Positions 61,184-64,000 of a stretch of DNA of 64,000 nt are shown in pieces. Position 1 is the stretch's first letter. The number at the start of each line of letters is the position of its first letter. Position numbers and translations under genes: made by a program. Under the pieces are notes generated by a model. The model searched no databases, was not told where the DNA came from, and saw only the letters and a program-made list of their open reading frames with translations. The DNA is from Xylanibacter oryzae DSM 17970. GTDB lineage: Bacteria; Bacteroidota; Bacteroidia; Bacteroidales; Bacteroidaceae. The stretch spans positions 336,703 to 400,702 of the forward strand of contig NZ_KK073873.1 of NCBI RefSeq assembly GCF_000585355.1, written 5' to 3'.

Positions 61184-62539
61184 TTATTCAAATATTGATT
61201 TTTCAAATTCCGTTAAAGCCTCATTTCTTAGTCGTTCTGCTTCAGCTTTCATGTATTTTATTTTTTCTTTCTCAGTATTTATATGAGCAACAATACTATC
61301 TTGAATAGATTTGTCTGGCAAAGGAATAGTTATTTTACATAAATTATCAATACCCAATTCAGTTTGTTTAGTAGCTTGTGCCGATTTTACACCTTCTACC
61401 TGTTCTTGTCCTATACTACTATTGAAGAAGTATACAAAATAATGCGGATTTACAGTTTGCTTTAGCCTTAATAGTAGTATATGAGTATCGCATAATAGAT
61501 CAACCGAATCAGAAGATATATAGCTTGATCGTCCAATCGTTCCTTCTCCTGTAGAATTTATGAGAATGTCACCTTCTTTTGTAAAGAAAGAAGATTCTAT
61601 ATTGGATAACCATTTTTCATCCACCGATTTCATGTATCTTTTATCTATAAAGTCCCATTTGTTACATTTCTGATTTAGAATATATGAAGTTGTTCCTTCT
61701 TTATATACAGGGCTCTTACCTCTAAATGCTGATAGTTTAATATCTTTAATTTTGAATATATCGTATGCCGATTTTATTGATTGCGACTTTTTAATTTTAT
61801 TTATGCCCCATTCGACAATATTTCTGAAACTTACTTTTTGTAAGAACTCTTTTTTTTCATAATAATCTTGAATATTATCCCGTTGAATGTCGAGCACATT
61901 AATTAAATATTTCTCTATATTTATTTCGATTTCACTAGCTTGTTTTTTTAATGTAACAGCTTGTTTGATTTTCTCATCATAGATTGAAATTAAGGAGTTC
62001 TGCTCTTGTGTTGATGGAAGTGGTATTTGGAGAGTTTTAAGAATATCATAAGATAAATTTTGTCTAACAGATCCAGTAGTATTTTCGCAAATTTGATTAT
62101 GAAAAAGATTCGTTTTCATTACTAAAAAAAGAAATCTAGGTATTATCTCTTTTTTGCAACTAAATACTACATAAGCAGGACTAATATATTCGTAATGATT
62201 GATTTCTTGTCTAATTCCTATAGAACCAACGTTTACACGATATGGATTATAAGCAATCCAATCATATTCCATTCGTTTATATTTTTGTTTTATTTTAGAG
62301 CCATTTTCTATATAAGCATCAAAAATTCCAAAATTATTATTTACTCCTAATATTCCATAATTTGTTTGTGGATCACTGATGCTATATTTATTTTTCTGTT
62401 CTGTAATAACATTTGATAAATCTATAATTTCAAATGCAGATTTTATTTGAGTTGTGAAATATCTCTTAATATCCCATTTTTGAACGTTTTGGAATCGTAA
62501 GAATTTGAGGTATTTGTTATGTGTTTTCGTTTCCATCAT
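61184..62539 (-). CDS. hsdS: Type I restriction-modification specificity subunit
   Basis: The 451-residue protein has two target-recognition domains (~1-200 and ~230-430), each ending in the typical helix: 'IPLPSTQEQNSLISIYDEKI' (~170-190) and 'IPLPDKSIQDSIVAHINTEK' near the end. TRD2 carries 'GDILINSTGEGTIGRSSY'. It dictates the DNA sequence methylated and cut. Its start overlaps the hsdM stop by 4 bases. No inverted repeats for phase variation or extra hsdS fragments are seen in the window. Confidence 0.92.
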   Translation of the reverse strand: MMETKTHNKYLKFLRFQNVQKWDIKRYFTTQIKSAFEIIDLSNVITEQKNKYSISDPQTNYGILGVNNNFGIFDAYIENGSKIKQKYKRMEYDWIAYNPYRVNVGSIGIRQEINHYEYISPAYVVFSCKKEIIPRFLFLVMKTNLFHNQICENTTGSVRQNLSYDILKTLQIPLPSTQEQNSLISIYDEKIKQAVTLKKQASEIEINIEKYLINVLDIQRDNIQDYYEKKEFLQKVSFRNIVEWGINKIKKSQSIKSAYDIFKIKDIKLSAFRGKSPVYKEGTTSYILNQKCNKWDFIDKRYMKSVDEKWLSNIESSFFTKEGDILINSTGEGTIGRSSYISSDSVDLLCDTHILLLRLKQTVNPHYFVYFFNSSIGQEQVEGVKSAQATKQTELGIDNLCKITIPLPDKSIQDSIVAHINTEKEKIKYMKAEAERLRNEALTEFEKSIFE

Positions 62540-64000
62540 TTGTTTTGCTTTGTGTAAAATATTTCGGGTTTACTAGCTATTCCATCAGTTACACGAATAC
62601 GCATTACATCATCTCCAAAGATTTTATAGGATGTGGAATTTATGGTCTTATTCCATAAATGCTTATTATTACAATATGCAATAAATTCTTTTTCAAGAGG
62701 TCTTAGCTCGTTTTTATCTTCAGTATCATTTCCCGTGGCGTCTATTCCTGCATTTTTAACTTCAGCAAAAGGTATTTCATAGTCAAAGCGTTTTTTTACA
62801 AGTTGTTTTATTTCCTGTTCTTTAACTACTTCAATTTCTTTTAATTTAGCTTTGGCAGTTTTATTATTTTTAGAAATTATATCTTTTAATTCTTTCGATA
62901 ATCCCTTTGTCGTTTTCTTAATAGTTTCATATAATCCGTCAATCTCGGATTTATATTTTTCATTTATTTCTTTTGTAGCGTCGTCTTTTATTCTTATAAA
63001 TTCTTTCTGTTCTTCTTCTGTAAACTTTTTAAAGAAAAGCAAACTTGGTTTTACGGTAGCCCCTGATGCCATGAAGACATCTTGTGGAATAGAAACAATA
63101 AGAATAATTTTTGCATGTTGTTCAACAAAATCACGAACTCTCTGGAGATTGCTGTTATTTAAAACTCCTTCTGGCAATACTATCGCCATTCTTCCTCCAG
63201 GTTTTAGTAAATTGAGGCAACGCTCAATAAAGAGAACCTCTGTAAGTCCGCATATTTTACCTGTTTCGTATAGACCCAGAATGGATTTTCCGATATTACT
63301 ATTTACTTGTTTTAGCGCATCTTCGTATGCTAGACCATAACGTTCTTTATATTTTGCAATTTTTTCCTGATCTGTAAAACGGTCGGCTTCAGATACCAAT
63401 GAGTCTTTTTCTACGCGGCTTCCAAAAGGCGGATTGGTTAATATTACATCGAAACGATTTTCAAAAATACCGTTTACGTTCAGTAAACCGTCATGATGAT
63501 GTACACCACCATGACCATCGCCGTGCATTATCATATTCATTTTAGCAGTACGCGCCATCCTAGGATTCGCGTCAGTTCCATAAATGCAATTAAATGAAAG
63601 TGAACGCAGACGACCTTTATTATTATTTATATTAAGTTCTTCATTTATAACAGTAAAAATTTTTTCAATATTTTCTTCAACTTCAACTTTTTGTTTATTA
63701 CTTAATTTTTCATAGTCATCATCGAAGAATGTATCCTTTAATATTTTTTTTTGTATCTTAATATCTTCTTCGATATGTTCACGAACATATTCAAATGCTT
63801 TAATTAGAAACCCTCCGCTACCGCAACATGGATCACATACAAGTTCACCTTCTTGTGGATCAATAACAGAGACCATAAAATTTACAATAGTACGTGGCGT
63901 AAAAAATTGTCCTAGTTCACCCCTGAATGTTGTACCGAGAAATTTTTCGAACGCAAGACCCTTAACATCATCTGATGTTGTTGAAAGGTTATATATCTGT
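62536..64000 (-). CDS. hsdM: Type I restriction-modification methyltransferase subunit (5' end outside the window)
   Basis: The frame is open to the window edge; the visible part is ~487 residues. N6-adenine methylase motifs are present: 'GQFFTPRTIVNFMV' just upstream, SAM-binding 'VCDPCCGSGGFLIKAF', and the catalytic 'LTNPPFGSR'. The C-terminal ~200 residues are Lys/Glu-rich and partly coiled-coil. It pairs with HsdS to modify the host target. The upstream portion and any hsdR lie beyond 64000. Confidence 0.93.
   Translation of the reverse strand, partial: QIYNLSTTSDDVKGLAFEKFLGTTFRGELGQFFTPRTIVNFMVSVIDPQEGELVCDPCCGSGGFLIKAFEYVREHIEEDIKIQKKILKDTFFDDDYEKLSNKQKVEVEENIEKIFTVINEELNINNNKGRLRSLSFNCIYGTDANPRMARTAKMNMIMHGDGHGGVHHHDGLLNVNGIFENRFDVILTNPPFGSRVEKDSLVSEADRFTDQEKIAKYKERYGLAYEDALKQVNSNIGKSILGLYETGKICGLTEVLFIERCLNLLKPGGRMAIVLPEGVLNNSNLQRVRDFVEQHAKIILIVSIPQDVFMASGATVKPSLLFFKKFTEEEQKEFIRIKDDATKEINEKYKSEIDGLYETIKKTTKGLSKELKDIISKNNKTAKAKLKEIEVVKEQEIKQLVKKRFDYEIPFAEVKNAGIDATGNDTEDKNELRPLEKEFIAYCNNKHLWNKTINSTSYKIFGDDVMRIRVTDGIASKPEIFYTKQNK

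Noticed and set aside
61184..62539. Phase-variable hsdS inversion system
   Set aside because: Only one hsdS is visible, with no recombinase gene and no inverted repeats around the recognition domains in the window.
62852..63340. 162-codon plus-strand frame inside hsdM
   Set aside because: It is antisense to conserved methylase motifs and encodes a biased, family-less sequence.
1..64000. tRNA, rRNA or CRISPR arrays
   Set aside because: No T-loop-like tRNA arms in the intergenic regions, no rRNA-like stretches, and no regularly spaced direct repeats were found.

Overview
The window is a chromosomal segment of a Bacteroidales bacterium, most probably Prevotella or a close relative. The DNA is AT-rich. 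Many genes are preceded by the Bacteroidetes-type -7 box TAnnTTTG, sometimes with a TTG/TTTG -33 element 18-21 bp upstream. Several families are typical of the order: DUF4369 and PCMD lipoproteins, a BT4734/VirE protein, histone-like HU_rel proteins with a 'smalltalk' micropeptide, and split Kdp sensor genes. No tRNA, rRNA, CRISPR array or transposase gene was found.

Layout. 0.5-10.9 kb: a thioredoxin-fold lipoprotein, a DUF1593 nucleoside-hydrolase-like exoprotein, a FtsB/DivIC protein, then a plus-strand run (DUF4369 lipoprotein, dihydroorotase, stand-alone MetH activation domain, membrane phosphoesterase, PlsC), and an inward-facing DPM-like glycosyltransferase/MFS pair. 11-20 kb: Mfd, a solute symporter, a candidate small RNA, a HAD phosphatase, a gpx-trxB antioxidant operon, ribosomal protein L31 and a uracil-DNA glycosylase-like protein. 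20.4-25.3 kb: a phosphatase, an unknown protein and a degenerate VirE-type ATPase in one unit, then a low-complexity secreted protein and a WecA-type transferase. 25.3-36 kb: a second phosphoesterase with a lipocalin, an HxlR regulator facing a decayed transcription unit, an envelope lipoprotein/barrel pair, a flavodoxin-like protein, a metal-transport operon (soluble MgtE/CBS protein plus NRAMP-related transporter) behind a structured leader, a nitroreductase and an iron-type alcohol dehydrogenase. 36-47 kb: an ECF sigma operon, desulfoferrodoxin and a complete Kdp potassium-uptake locus. Its regulator is an NtrC-type sigma-54 activator rather than KdpE, its sensor is split into two genes, and two tiny membrane peptides (one is KdpF) precede kdpA. 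47.2-53.1 kb: a marR-RND tripartite efflux operon. 53.3-54.6 kb: a secreted GH5 glycanase.

The right end is accessory. At 54.57-56.54 kb a more GC-rich block with two HU_rel genes and a 37-aa smalltalk peptide is bounded by inverted ~25-bp ends built from repeated GAGAC units. A 149-bp miniature with the same two ends lies just beyond it. From 56.9 kb to the window edge is a minus-strand type I restriction-modification locus (hsdM, hsdS). It is followed by an ATPase-TOPRIM protein of the OLD/PARIS type and an SMC-like ATPase with a Rad50-type zinc hook resembling RloC. Both look like phage-defence effectors tied to the restriction system; hsdR would lie outside the window or be absent.

The most novel-looking points are the paired putative guard effectors behind hsdMS, the inverted-end element family, the structured leader of the metal-transport operon, the NtrC-controlled split Kdp system with an extra micropeptide, and the intergenic candidate RNA at 16.0 kb. 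All assignments are by reading motifs; no database search was possible.
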